Assembly: GCA_045649825.1 (NCBI GenBank)
Contig: JAZRQO010000022.1
Location: forward strand, 62,001 to 126,000
Source of the DNA: RGIG9115 sp045649825
GTDB taxonomy: Bacteria > Bacillota > Clostridia > UBA1381
Direction: 5' to 3'
DNA length: 64,000 nucleotides
The notes under the pieces were generated by a model that saw nothing but the letters and a program-made list of their open reading frames with translations, had not been told where the DNA came from and searched no databases. This document shows positions 8,919 to 17,242 of this stretch, in pieces. Position 1 is the stretch's first letter, and each line of letters starts with the position of its first letter. The translations under genes were made by a program, and so were the position numbers.

Positions 8919-8927
8919 AATTTAAGG

Positions 8928-8969
8928 AAAAAGCCGCAAACCCTAAAAATGCAAGGGTTTGCGGCTTTT
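8928..8969. terminator. Strong bidirectional terminator downstream of the response-regulator pseudogene
   Basis: AAAGCCGCAAACCCT (8930-8944) pairs with AGGGTTTGCGGCTTT (8954-8968). A-rich sequence on the left and T-rich on the right make it functional on both strands; it sits 35 bases after the minus-strand stop at 9004. Confidence 0.85.
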
Positions 8970-9003
8970 GGTGTTTAATATAAAACATATCGTTTCCCGA
9001 GAA

Positions 9004-9686
9004 TTAATCAATTTTTTCAAAAAGCTCTAAAACGTGAAGCTTGTTGAGGGTAGCAATAAATTCCTTAAGATTTTTTTGCTTTGTCTTTTTAAGTATATTT
9101 GTAATCTGACAGCGAATGGTTGATTGCTCCACAAATCTCTGTGCCGCTATTTCCTTACTGCTTTTGCCCTGAGAGGCGAGTTTTAGAATTTCAAACTCCG
9201 AAGCAGAAAGGTTTTTTAAAAGCGAAACTGTATAAAGAAGCGAATCTCGCTGCAAGTATGATGAACGGCTTTCATCTATAAACTTTTCCAATATAAACGG
9301 TGGAAACACGTTTTTGCCGTTATAAATGCTGCGAATGCTCTCTGCCATTTCGTCAACCTCAATTGATTTGAGAAAATATCCGTTTGCGCCGAGAACTATT
9401 GCCTCATATATAAGCTTAGGCTCTTCGTGAATAGAGAAAATTATAATCTTTGTTTCGGGAGAGAGTGCTTCAATCTGGGGAATAAGCTCAATCCCCGAAC
9501 GTTCACCTTCAATCTGAATATCGAGAATGGCTACGTCAGGCTTATGAACGGCTACCATCTGGAGAGCTTCCTCCGAGGAATTACCACTGCAACAACGTCA
9601 ATATCGTCGTATTCCGGAAGGGAGCTTTTGAAATATTCACATATATACTTGTAGTCGTCGCAAAGCATTGTTCGTATTTTTTTCAC
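9004..9686 (-). pseudogene. NarL/FixJ-family response regulator, single frameshift
   Basis: Starting at GTG (9686-9684) after GGAGGG, the minus strand reads VKKIRTMLCDDYKYICEYF, a normal receiver start with the DD acidic pair, up to DIDVVAVV. Then one base is missing near 9580; shifting frame continues NSSEEALQMVAVHKPDVAIL-D, where D is the phospho-acceptor, and on through the Lys of YFLKSIEVDE. The C-terminal LuxR-type HTH begins LSASEFEILKLASQGKSSKEI and ends at 9004. Total 683 bases, one short of 228 codons including the stop, as expected for a single deletion. Either a recent inactivation or a sequence error; every other feature is intact. Normally such regulators pair with a sensor kinase, but none is adjacent. 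Confidence 0.8.
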
Positions 9687-9713
9687 GATCCGTTTCCCTC
9701 CTTAGTATCATAA

Positions 9714-9769
9714 TTGCATACTCTTTGGCAGATTATATTATTGCTATTTTAAGCTGCAGAAGGTATAAT
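9714..9769 (+). promoter_or_regulatory. Regulon promoter, site 1 (EamA transporter / activase operon)
   Basis: TTGCATACT (9714-9722), three bases, TGGCA (9726-9730), -35 TTGCTA (9741-9746), 17-bp spacer, -10 TATAAT (9764-9769). The spacing of all four elements is identical to sites at 14894, 23127, 30485 and 32838. The TKGCAYAT-like direct repeat with 12-bp period abutting the -35 is the geometry expected of a class-II AraC-type activator site (inference). Confidence 0.75.
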
Positions 9770-9813
9770 GTAAATACACAGTGATAAGGTATTTTTTTAG
9801 GGGATGGTAATCA

Positions 9814-10737
9814 ATGTATAAAAAAACAGAAAATATTTTTTCAAATAAAATAACAAGTGTGCTTATAGCAGTTTTTGTGTGTGCGCTTTGGGGATCTTTA
9901 TTTCCTTGCATAAAGCTCGGATATAATGCGTTTGATATTTCCGGAAGTGATATTCCGTCTATTATACTTTTTGCAGGAATAAGGTTTGCCATAAGTGGAT
10001 TTATACTTATAGCCGCTACAAGCATTAAAAACAAAAAGCTTGATGTGCCTGATAAGAAAAGTATTATGCCAATATTCTGGATTACATTGACATCCATAGT
10101 TTTGCATTATAGTTTTACATATGTGGCGTTGTCAATTGGTGAAGGCTCAAAAAGTGCTATAATAAAGCAAGTGGGATTTTTGTTTTTAAGTTGTTTTGCT
10201 TTTTTATTTGATAAGGACGACCATTTTTCGCTTCCTAAACTTATTGCAGGAATTTTAGGTTTTTTCGGTATAATAGTAACTAACCTTGACGGCTCCGGAT
10301 TTACGTTCGGTTTAGGGGATGTTCTTTTACTTCTTGCTTCTCTTTGCTCTTGCATAAGTGTAATTTGTACCAAGAGTGCTACAAAGACTATAAACCCTGT
10401 GCAGATAGTAGCATACTCACAACTTGCAGGTGGTATTTTCCTCTTTGTTGTAGGGTTGATTCTCGGAGGTAAGCTTACCCATATAGATCTTCGCTCAGTT
10501 TTGACCTTTGCATATATTTGCGGAGCATCAATCGCGGCGTACTCTTTATGGAATATTCTTATAAAGTATAACAATGTATCAAAATTGTCTGTAATTAAGT
10601 TTACAGAGCCGCTTTTTGCGGTGATATTTTCCGGACTGATTCTCGGTGAGCAGATATTCAGACTTTCATATCTTATTGCCTTTATTATAATTATTTTGGC
10701 AATAATTATATCAAATGTAAAACGGGGTGAGAGATGA
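9814..10737 (+). CDS. EamA/DMT-family transporter
   Basis: A 307-residue membrane protein with about ten hydrophobic helices arranged as two repeats, typical of EamA drug/metabolite transporters. Motifs include VCALWGSLFPCIKLG in the first helix and, in the second repeat, KFTEPLFAVIFSGLILGEQ, which is the usual EamA 'PLFAxLxxxxxLGE' end. Such carriers move small metabolites across the cytoplasmic membrane; substrate cannot be read from sequence. It is driven by the regulon promoter at 9714 and its TGA overlaps the ATG of the activase gene (ATGA), so the two are translationally coupled. That coupling suggests it exports or imports the substrate or product of the neighbouring glycyl-radical enzyme. 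Confidence 0.85.
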   Translation: MYKKTENIFSNKITSVLIAVFVCALWGSLFPCIKLGYNAFDISGSDIPSIILFAGIRFAISGFILIAATSIKNKKLDVPDKKSIMPIFWITLTSIVLHYSFTYVALSIGEGSKSAIIKQVGFLFLSCFAFLFDKDDHFSLPKLIAGILGFFGIIVTNLDGSGFTFGLGDVLLLLASLCSCISVICTKSATKTINPVQIVAYSQLAGGIFLFVVGLILGGKLTHIDLRSVLTFAYICGASIAAYSLWNILIKYNNVSKLSVIKFTEPLFAVIFSGLILGEQIFRLSYLIAFIIIILAIIISNVKRGER

Positions 10738-11615
10738 TGACAGGTAATGTGTTTGAAATAAAGCGCTTTGCCGTTCACGATGGCGATGGAATACGCACAA
10801 CCGTATTTTTGAAGGGTTGCCCTTTAAAGTGTGTATGGTGTCATAATCCTGAGGGGATTTCCCTAAAGCCTCAAGTAGCCATACTGAGCAATAAATGCGC
10901 ACTTTGTGGTAAATGTGCCACTGTATGTAAAAATCATATTATAACTGATAATCACACAATAGACAGGCAACAGTGTGTAACCTGCGGAAAGTGTGCGGAT
11001 TTTTGCCCTATGGGAGCAATCGTTCTGTACGGCAAAGAAATGACCTGTGAAGAGGTTCTTGATAAGGTGCTTGAGGATAAGGATTTTTATGAAACATCAG
11101 GTGGCGGCGTTACCCTTTCGGGCGGTGAATGTCTTATGCAGGCGGAGTTTTGCATGGAGCTTTTAAAAGCCTTGAAAGCTAATGGCATAAATACGGCAAT
11201 AGATACCTGCGGTTGCGTCAAAAAAGATATTTATGATATGGTAATTCCCTATACAGATGTTTTTTTGTATGACCTCAAAGCTATTGATGAGGATGTGCAT
11301 ATAAAGTGCACCGGTGTATCCAACAAATTAATTTTAGATAATCTGAAATACCTGGATTCCTGTGGTTGCAAGATTGAAATCCGAATCCCCTTTGTTCCGG
11401 ATTTTAATGATAATCAAATTGAAAAAATGGGTGAATTTATCAGTAAACTTAAAAATGTTATTGGTGTAAGAGTGCTTCCGTATCATAATTATGCAGGTTC
11501 TAAATATGCATCTCTCGACATGGAAAACACACTTCCCCAAAGGATACCAACAAGTGAAGAAATTGAAAAAGCCGAAAAAACAATTGCATCCTATGGTATT
11601 AGAGTTATAAGGTAA
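10734..11615 (+). CDS. Glycyl-radical enzyme activating protein (radical SAM), two extra Fe-S clusters
   Basis: A 293-residue PflA-type activase. The radical-SAM cluster motif CPLKCVWC (CX3CX2C) lies near residue 30 in KGCPLKCVWCHNPEG. An inserted ferredoxin-like domain has two four-cysteine sets, CALCGKCATVC and CVTCGKCADFCPMGA, for two auxiliary [4Fe-4S] clusters. GGGVTLSGGECL is the SAM-binding glycine-rich motif, with Cys where Pro is usual (GGEP). It would use S-adenosylmethionine to make the glycyl radical on a partner enzyme, most likely the GRE encoded just downstream on the other strand (11774). It overlaps the EamA gene and is under the same regulon promoter, whereas its GRE has its own promoter, an unusual split control. 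Confidence 0.93.
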   Translation: MMTGNVFEIKRFAVHDGDGIRTTVFLKGCPLKCVWCHNPEGISLKPQVAILSNKCALCGKCATVCKNHIITDNHTIDRQQCVTCGKCADFCPMGAIVLYGKEMTCEEVLDKVLEDKDFYETSGGGVTLSGGECLMQAEFCMELLKALKANGINTAIDTCGCVKKDIYDMVIPYTDVFLYDLKAIDEDVHIKCTGVSNKLILDNLKYLDSCGCKIEIRIPFVPDFNDNQIEKMGEFISKLKNVIGVRVLPYHNYAGSKYASLDMENTLPQRIPTSEEIEKAEKTIASYGIRVIR

Positions 11616-11724
11616 TAATTTCAGGAGATAAAATAGACGGAATTTGGGAAAATGACAAAAAATATGAGAGGCTTTTCATCGTGTACGAAAGGTGCAGACT
11701 TTTCAATAAATCACAGCACATCAA

Positions 11725-11766
11725 AAACAGGCTATGTTTCCGATTATTTGGAAACATAGCCTGTTT
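11725..11766. terminator. Bidirectional terminator between convergent activase and GRE1 genes
   Basis: AAACAGGCTATGTTTCC (11725-11741) pairs perfectly with GGAAACATAGCCTGTTT (11750-11766), 17 bp with an 8-base loop. A-rich and T-rich flanks allow use from both sides. About 110 bases between the activase stop and the hairpin show no gene. Confidence 0.88.
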
Positions 11767-11773
11767 AATTAGT

Positions 11774-13879
11774 TTATCTATTTTCTGCCTGTCTGATAAA
11801 TGCGTCCTGTTCGTCCTTTGAAAGGTTAACGAAGAAAGCATTCCAGCCGCATACACGCACCTGAAGGTTTGCATATTTTTCAGGATTTTTCTGAGCCTTT
11901 TTAAGCTCGCTGGCATCAAAAACATTGCCGTGCATTGCAAAGCCGCCCTTCTTGAAATAGGTAAGGAGAATACCATACATTGCCATGATACCGTCCTCAC
12001 CTGTAACTGCTGAGGGATGAAGAATAATATCTAAAACAGAACCGTTGGAGAATTTTGAGTGGTCCATAGCGGTTACAGAGTTAATAAGTGCAGTAATTCC
12101 GTTTTTGTCCATACCCACTGTTGCACACAGATTTTTTGAAAGGGGTTCGCATGCAAATCTTCCGTCTGCAGTAGCTCCTGCCTTTGTTCCGAAATAGAAG
12201 TTTTCATTTATGCTGAATAGCCCTGCTTTAAATACTCCGCCTCTGCCGTTTGGTGTATTGTTGAGGTAGTCTCCTGCAAAATCGGAGAATTCCTTTGCTA
12301 TGCTGTCTGCAAACGCGTTTCCGTTGCCGTACTTTTCGGGGATAGACAAAGCATATTGTCTGAGCTGTTCATTTCCTTCCCAGTTGTTTGCAAGAAGCTC
12401 TGACAGTTCTTTGAAGCTCAGTTTCTTTTCATCAAATACCAACTTCTTTACAGCGCATATAATATCGGTAAGACTTGCAATGCTCTGGTAATTAATAGAG
12501 CTGTTGTTGTATTTCGCACTGCCCTCATAAGCGTCAGCACCGTTTTCCATACATGTGTCATACAAAGATGATAAAAATGGGTCGGCATAAAATTCGCCGT
12601 AGTGTTTTTCGATTGATGTTATAATATGAACAACTCTGTCTGTCAAATGCGCAAGATGCTTTTTAACAGCCGCCTTATAATCGTCAAAGCTGGACACTTC
12701 GTCATTCATAGCATACTCTGCAGTCTTTGAAGATATAATTGATGCATTACCTGTGCAGCCGATTTCAACCCCCCAAACAGCAGGCTCATAGCAGCCGATA
12801 GGAACGTAATTCCGTGCATCTCTTTCTTCGATGCCGACGTCCATAAGCGCTTTTACAGTAACTGCATCGTTGGTAAATACAAAGCTGCTGTTGCCGCCTC
12901 TTATGCATTTCATAACGAGTTTAACAAACTCTGCCGGAGTTTTGTCTGATACTCTTATGTGGATTTTTGGACTGTGGATATCAAGCTCGTTATATGTTTC
13001 AACGATTAAGTAGGTAAGCTCGTTTGTTACTTCGTTTCCGTCCATGTCTATACCGCTTAGACAGAAGGGAAGGTCATAATCAATATTTGCTGCCCAGAAT
13101 TTGTAGAGGAAAAATCTCAGCATCTCAGCTATTTCTTCTTTAGTAAAGGTTCCGTCCTCTAAATCTTTTTTGTAGAACGGATAGAGTAGCACGTCAAGCC
13201 TGCCCAATGTTCTCATTCTTGTGCCAAAAACAAATTCATGAAGGAAAAAATATGATACAAGTGTTTGCATTGCTTCGTATGTGTTTTTGGGATTGCTGTG
13301 GGCGATGTTACGCAGGCACTGTGAGCTGTCCTCGTTGTATGGAGCGGTTGCGTCTGCAAGTCTGTTTAAAAATACGGGAATTGCTGAGAGCAATATTACG
13401 CAGCTTTTATAAAAATCCTTTTGCTTTTGTGAATTTCCCTCTTTTTGTAAATAGTCTTCTGCTCTTTTTAACAGCCCTGCAAAACCTACCTTCAAAAGCA
13501 GCTCGGAGTTGGGTGAGTTGTGCCCGAAATCGTGACCGCCGCCAAAAGCACCTGTGTTGTTGTAGGCATCTGTTTTTTCGTTGTACTCGTCAGGTAAATA
13601 TGTTTTCCAAAAATTCAGTGTTGTTTTCTCGTTATGTTTTTTGATTAAATCGAAGCAAAGGAGCTTATCCTGAAAAATATCATCCTTGTCAATTGCAATA
13701 GCGCCTTTGTTAAGTATCATTTCAAAGATTTTTGCCTTGACAATGCCATGATATGTGTCTTTGTTTTCTGATACAATTTTTTCGTATTCGGCAGTCAGGA
13801 TAGATTCATCCGTGATTCCCAGTATCCATTCGGGGTTCTTAAATTGGTCTTTTAGTAATTCCATGTTAAACTTTTTCAT
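11774..13879 (-). CDS. Glycyl-radical enzyme of the pyruvate formate-lyase family (GRE1), unassigned subclass
   Basis: A 701-residue GRE. The thiyl-radical cysteine is Cys363 in VPIGCYEPAVWG, giving a C-Y-E motif; the glycyl-radical loop is RVCGWNAFF with Gly678, near the C-terminus as required. Most characterised eliminases (diol dehydratase, CutC, HypD) have GCVEP, so the Tyr marks a different subclass that I cannot assign. A His-rich segment GGGHDFGHNSPN (about residues 115-126) and TSIEKHYGEF are conserved in type but not diagnostic. Start ATG 13879 lies 10-12 bases after AAAGGAG; an upstream GTG at 13891 would touch that site. It is convergent with its likely activase and divergent from an AraC regulator with shared promoter elements. 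Substrate is unknown; the neighbourhood of sugar-acid enzymes suggests a polyol or sugar-derived compound (inference). Confidence 0.9.
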   Translation of the reverse strand: MKKFNMELLKDQFKNPEWILGITDESILTAEYEKIVSENKDTYHGIVKAKIFEMILNKGAIAIDKDDIFQDKLLCFDLIKKHNEKTTLNFWKTYLPDEYNEKTDAYNNTGAFGGGHDFGHNSPNSELLLKVGFAGLLKRAEDYLQKEGNSQKQKDFYKSCVILLSAIPVFLNRLADATAPYNEDSSQCLRNIAHSNPKNTYEAMQTLVSYFFLHEFVFGTRMRTLGRLDVLLYPFYKKDLEDGTFTKEEIAEMLRFFLYKFWAANIDYDLPFCLSGIDMDGNEVTNELTYLIVETYNELDIHSPKIHIRVSDKTPAEFVKLVMKCIRGGNSSFVFTNDAVTVKALMDVGIEERDARNYVPIGCYEPAVWGVEIGCTGNASIISSKTAEYAMNDEVSSFDDYKAAVKKHLAHLTDRVVHIITSIEKHYGEFYADPFLSSLYDTCMENGADAYEGSAKYNNSSINYQSIASLTDIICAVKKLVFDEKKLSFKELSELLANNWEGNEQLRQYALSIPEKYGNGNAFADSIAKEFSDFAGDYLNNTPNGRGGVFKAGLFSINENFYFGTKAGATADGRFACEPLSKNLCATVGMDKNGITALINSVTAMDHSKFSNGSVLDIILHPSAVTGEDGIMAMYGILLTYFKKGGFAMHGNVFDASELKKAQKNPEKYANLQVRVCGWNAFFVNLSKDEQDAFIRQAENR

Positions 13880-13919
13880 AAACAAATACACTCCTTTGGT
13901 GTTTCATATTTTCAATTCC

Positions 13920-13947
13920 ATTATATGAGATTATCCTTAAAAGTCAA
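13920..13947 (-). promoter_or_regulatory. Promoter of GRE1
   Basis: On the minus strand TTGACT (13947-13942) and TATAAT (13925-13920) are 16 bp apart, about 40 bases before the ATG at 13879. Confidence 0.7.
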
Positions 13948-13950
13948 TGA

Positions 13951-13983
13951 TTGTTTCGTAACCACTTGACTATTTCGAAACAA
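13951..13983. promoter_or_regulatory. Operator between GRE1 and AraC genes (inverted TTGTTTCG / CGAAACAA)
   Basis: TTGTTTCG (13951-13958) and CGAAACAA (13976-13983) form an 8-bp inverted repeat with a 17-bp gap. The right arm's CGAAACA begins 25 bp before the -35 of the AraC gene. The same CGAAACA occurs 24 bp before the -35 at 54271 and 57645. Confidence 0.6.
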
Positions 13984-14000
13984 AAGAGTCTTACAAATAC

Positions 14001-14029
14001 TTGACTGTACAAAAACAATTGTGTATAAT
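14001..14029 (+). promoter_or_regulatory. Promoter of the AraC regulator gene
   Basis: TTGACT (14001-14006), 17-bp spacer, TATAAT (14024-14029). The expected transcript start near 14036 leaves a leader of only about 10 bases before the ATG at 14046. Confidence 0.75.
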
Positions 14030-14045
14030 TAAGCTGGTGATGATT

Positions 14046-14831
14046 ATGAAAAATTTTATGGATTGCAAATTTGACATACAGGAGATTAACATTGCATGTT
14101 ACGTGCCCTATGGTGCGGGTGTTCCTGTGCATAGAAACCGACCTTTTCACGGACTTGTCTTACAGTATTCAGCTTCATCCAATATATATGAATTCATAGG
14201 CGGCAAAACTATAACAATTGACAGAAACGATATACTTTATATTCCGAAAGGTTCGGATTATAATGCCTATGCTGTTGTTGACGATCAAAGCAGCTGCTAT
14301 GCTATAAATTTCCAAATTGGAAATGAAGAGGTATTTAAGCCCTTCAAGCTCAAGCCAAGGAATACAGCTGTGTTTGTTGATTGCTTCAAAAGAGCTGAGC
14401 AGGCATGGAGAAAGAAGCCTTATAATTATGAACTTAAGTGTAAGGCTGAGCTGTATAATATCATTTTTTCTATGCAGCAGGAGTTCAGACTTGGATATGC
14501 CGACCAGGAAAAACAGAAAATCATTCGTCCTGCAGTTGAGTATATTCATAATAAATATACATCAGAAAATATTTCTGTTGAATATTTAGCGGAGCTTTGC
14601 GGAATAACTGCCACCTATTTAAGACAGCTCTTTAAAAATGTATTTGGGACATCTCCTCTTAAATATATAAACAACCTCAAAATTGAACGCTCTAAAGAGC
14701 TGATTGAGTCGGGGATATATTCCATCAGTGAGGCTGCATTTCTTTCCGGATTTTCTGATATAAGCCATTTCTCTCGTGAATTTAAAAAAACTGAAAGTGT
14801 ACCTCCGTCGGAATACCGAAGAAAATTGTAA
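14046..14831 (+). CDS. AraC-family transcriptional regulator next to GRE1
   Basis: A 261-residue regulator. The N-terminal part (about 1-140) is a cupin-like ligand domain, with HRNRPFHGLVLQYS and DRNDILYIPKGSDYN as the typical sugar-binding double-stranded beta-helix strands. The C-terminal ~100 residues hold two helix-turn-helix motifs: SVEYLAELCGITATYLRQLF and SISEAAFLSGFSDISHFSREF followed by GTSPLKYINNLKIERSKEL between them. The 14046 ATG is chosen because an earlier in-frame ATG at 14001 lies inside the -35 element; 14040 is also possible. It is divergent from GRE1 and probably controls it through the CGAAACA operator. It is homologous in layout to the regulator at 54346. Confidence 0.9.
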   Translation: MKNFMDCKFDIQEINIACYVPYGAGVPVHRNRPFHGLVLQYSASSNIYEFIGGKTITIDRNDILYIPKGSDYNAYAVVDDQSSCYAINFQIGNEEVFKPFKLKPRNTAVFVDCFKRAEQAWRKKPYNYELKCKAELYNIIFSMQQEFRLGYADQEKQKIIRPAVEYIHNKYTSENISVEYLAELCGITATYLRQLFKNVFGTSPLKYINNLKIERSKELIESGIYSISEAAFLSGFSDISHFSREFKKTESVPPSEYRRKL

Positions 14832-14844
14832 TTATTAAATAAAA

Positions 14845-14880
14845 GCTGACATTGTATTTTTTTCACAGTGTCAGTTTTTT
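14845..14880 (+). terminator. Terminator of the AraC gene
   Basis: CTGACA near 14846 pairs with TGTCAG (14869-14874), with an A/T-rich loop, followed by TTTTTT to 14880. The stem is short but followed by a good T-run. Confidence 0.65.
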
Positions 14881-14893
14881 ATGTTTGACACAT

Positions 14894-14949
14894 TTGCATA
14901 TCAGGTGGCACATTATATGATTGATTAATAATTTGAAGGGATATATAAT
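14894..14949 (+). promoter_or_regulatory. Regulon promoter, site 2 (FAD oxidoreductase operon)
   Basis: TTGCATATC (14894-14902), three bases, TGGCA (14906-14910), -35 TTGATT (14921-14926), 17-bp spacer, -10 TATAAT (14944-14949). Same spacing as the other four sites. Confidence 0.8.
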
Positions 14950-15014
14950 TATTATGGAGATTTGTTATTTAAGAACAAAACTTTTGACATTTCATTTGAA
15001 AGGAAGGAATAACA

Positions 15015-16451
15015 ATGGAAAAGGTTAAGGTTGAATTTGAAGCAGAGGTTCTCGGAAACTTCGACACAATTGTTTGTGGCGGAGGTACAGCAGGAGTTGT
15101 TGCTGCTTTAGCTGCTGCAAGAAATGGTGCTAAAACACTGCTTCTCGAGGCTGAATATCATCTGGGCGGAATGCTCACTATGGGTAATGCAGGACTTACA
15201 AAATATGTAATGCATGGCTGCGACTACAAAGAGCAGTACGAAATCAATAAGGAGCTGATTACCAACCCTGATAATGTACAGGTTATAGGCGGAATACCTC
15301 TGGAGCTTACTCATAAGCTCATCAATAACGGCGACGCAATCGGCAACCATGGAACGGGTGCAAACTATGTGTATCCCGACCCTCATGCTTTTAAAATTTT
15401 GCTCTTTGAAGAGCTGAAAGCTGCAGGAGTAAAGATTTTGCTTCACAGTAAAATTGTTAAAATTATTAAAGAAGGCAATTCAATTTCCGGAGTAGTGTTT
15501 GATACTAAGGACGGCCATAAGATTGCCTATGGTAAATACATAATAGATTCTACAGGTGATGGTGATGTAGCAGCACTTGCGGGAGCGGAATATGTTTTGG
15601 GTTCTTCTGAAAGAGACGAAATAGTAAAGGAAGGAAAAATACCGGTAGGCAAATTCCATGAACCCGGTTCTATGTATCGTATAGGCGGTGTTGATGTGGA
15701 CAAGATGATGGACTACCTCGAAAAGAATCCGGACGAGTTTGAAATTCAGTGGTTCGGACTTATGGGAATGGAAGAGATGCTTGAGGAATACAAAAAAGGT
15801 GCTTCTATTGAGGCTCGTATAAAATTCAAGGGTAACCAGTCTTTCCAGATTTATAATAATCCTCGCCAAGGTATAATAGTGGGCTGTGTTAATGTAAATA
15901 GCGTTGGTAACTGCAACGGACTTATACCCGAACAGCTTACCGAAGCTGAATACGGAGTGCTTATTGAATGTACAAATCAGCTCAATGACATCAAAAAAGA
16001 AATCCCCGGCTTTGAAAATGCTTATATTCTCGATGTTCCAAAGGTAGGAATAAGAGAAACAAGACATATTGAAGGTGAGTATATTATAAATATCCGTGAT
16101 ATTCTCACCAATAAAGAATATGAAGATACAGTTGCTTTTTCAAGTCATCCCATTGACATCTATCCAAAACCTGAGGTGTGTAAGGGTATAAATCCGCCAA
16201 AGCGTGCATTTTTCAGAGTGCCCTACAGAATACTTGTTGCTAAAGGCTTTGATAATCTTATTCTTGCAGGAAGACACGTTTCTGCAACCCGTGAAGCTTC
16301 AGGCTGCCTCAGACCCACTATGTGCTGCATGGTAATGGGCGAAGCTGCAGGTACCGCTGCTGCGATCCTGACAGAGAAAGGCGGAGCTGCTAAGGATATC
16401 GACATTGAATTGCTCAGAAACACTCTCAAGAGCAATGGAGTAAAGTGCTAA
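15015..16451 (+). CDS. FAD-dependent oxidoreductase (FAD_oxidored / PF12831-type)
   Basis: A 478-residue flavoprotein without signal peptide. The dinucleotide-binding motif is near the start: DTIVCGGGTAGVVAALAAAR (GXGXXG, residues about 18-37), then LLLEAEYHLGGMLTMGNAG, where the LGG-M-T segment is typical of FAD_oxidored proteins. Near the C-terminus, NLILAGRHVSATREASGCLR and PTMCCMVMGEAAGTAAA form the second FAD contact. These enzymes are found in carbohydrate and plant-polymer gene clusters, but the oxidised substrate is generally undefined. It is first in a three-gene operon with an aldolase (12-base gap) and an esterase-type hydrolase, under the regulon promoter at 14894. A role in oxidising a released sugar or aglycone is inferred. 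Confidence 0.85.
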   Translation: MEKVKVEFEAEVLGNFDTIVCGGGTAGVVAALAAARNGAKTLLLEAEYHLGGMLTMGNAGLTKYVMHGCDYKEQYEINKELITNPDNVQVIGGIPLELTHKLINNGDAIGNHGTGANYVYPDPHAFKILLFEELKAAGVKILLHSKIVKIIKEGNSISGVVFDTKDGHKIAYGKYIIDSTGDGDVAALAGAEYVLGSSERDEIVKEGKIPVGKFHEPGSMYRIGGVDVDKMMDYLEKNPDEFEIQWFGLMGMEEMLEEYKKGASIEARIKFKGNQSFQIYNNPRQGIIVGCVNVNSVGNCNGLIPEQLTEAEYGVLIECTNQLNDIKKEIPGFENAYILDVPKVGIRETRHIEGEYIINIRDILTNKEYEDTVAFSSHPIDIYPKPEVCKGINPPKRAFFRVPYRILVAKGFDNLILAGRHVSATREASGCLRPTMCCMVMGEAAGTAAAILTEKGGAAKDIDIELLRNTLKSNGVKC

Positions 16452-16463
16452 GGAGAGGTTACA

Positions 16464-17213
16464 ATGAATTTAAGAGATAGAATAATAAATAAAGAATTGG
16501 TTGTAGGTACATGGCTCCAAACGGGCGACCCTGTTACAGCGGAGATTATGGCTGAGTGCGGCTATGACTTTATTGCAGCTGATATTGAGCATACCAGTAT
16601 AAGCGAAAGAGATTTTGTTGATTTTGCAAGAGCCGTAAAGGGACTTACTGTACCTTTTGCAAGAGTTGCAAATAGTGACGAAATGGCAATCCGAAGAATG
16701 TTAGACCTTGGTGCAGAGGGTGTTATTGTTCCCATGGTAAACAGTGGAGAACAGGCAAAGGCAGTAGTTGATGCTGCTAAATACGCACCCCAGGGAAAAC
16801 GCGGATTTGCATGGATAAGACCGAATAAATATGGTGTTGAGTTTAACGAATACGCGGCAAAGGCTAATGATATGATTACAGTCATTGCAATGATTGAAAC
16901 AAAGGAAGCCGTAGAGAATATAGACGAAATTCTGGCAGTTGACGGAATTGACGGAGTATTCATAGGCCCATATGATTTGTCAGGCTCTTATGGAATAGTA
17001 GGTCAGGTAAACCACGAAATTATTAAGGAAGCTAAAATTAAAGTCCTTGAAGCCTGCAAAAGGCACAATAAGGTAGCAGGTCAGCATATAGTACGAGCTA
17101 CCAAAGAAAATGTAAATGAAGCTGTAGAGCTTGGATACACCTTCCTTGCTCTTGGCACTGATATTCTTTTTGTTGATAATGAAGCAAGAAAAACAATATC
17201 ACTTGTTAAATAG
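16464..17213 (+). CDS. HpcH/HpaI-family aldolase (2-keto-3-deoxy acid aldolase type)
   Basis: A 249-residue class II aldolase of usual length. Family features: GTWLQTGDPVTAEIMAECGYDF at the start, ADIEHTSI at the first barrel strand, RMLDLGAEGVIVPMVNSGEQA, the metal-binding Glu in AMIETKEAVENID and Asp in GVFIGPYDLSGSYG. Such enzymes cleave 2-keto-3-deoxy sugar acids (for example 2-dehydro-3-deoxyglucarate or rhamnonate) to pyruvate plus an aldehyde, using a divalent metal. Together with a PfkB-type kinase at the window start this points to sugar-acid breakdown. It sits between the FAD oxidoreductase and the esterase in one operon. Exact acid is unknown. Confidence 0.9.
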   Translation: MNLRDRIINKELVVGTWLQTGDPVTAEIMAECGYDFIAADIEHTSISERDFVDFARAVKGLTVPFARVANSDEMAIRRMLDLGAEGVIVPMVNSGEQAKAVVDAAKYAPQGKRGFAWIRPNKYGVEFNEYAAKANDMITVIAMIETKEAVENIDEILAVDGIDGVFIGPYDLSGSYGIVGQVNHEIIKEAKIKVLEACKRHNKVAGQHIVRATKENVNEAVELGYTFLALGTDILFVDNEARKTISLVK

Positions 17214-17242
17214 TAAATTTTTATAAGATAGGAGAGATTACT

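Noticed and set aside
10107..10778. Long minus-strand open frame opposite the EamA gene
   Set aside because: It is the antisense of a clear transporter gene, has no ribosome site and no protein-like motifs.
11616..11724. Continuation of a gene after the first activase
   Set aside because: The stretch has no start signal and ends in a bidirectional terminator; no protein features seen.
14001..14045. Earlier in-frame ATG for the AraC gene
   Set aside because: It would place the -35 and -10 of the only good promoter inside the coding sequence.
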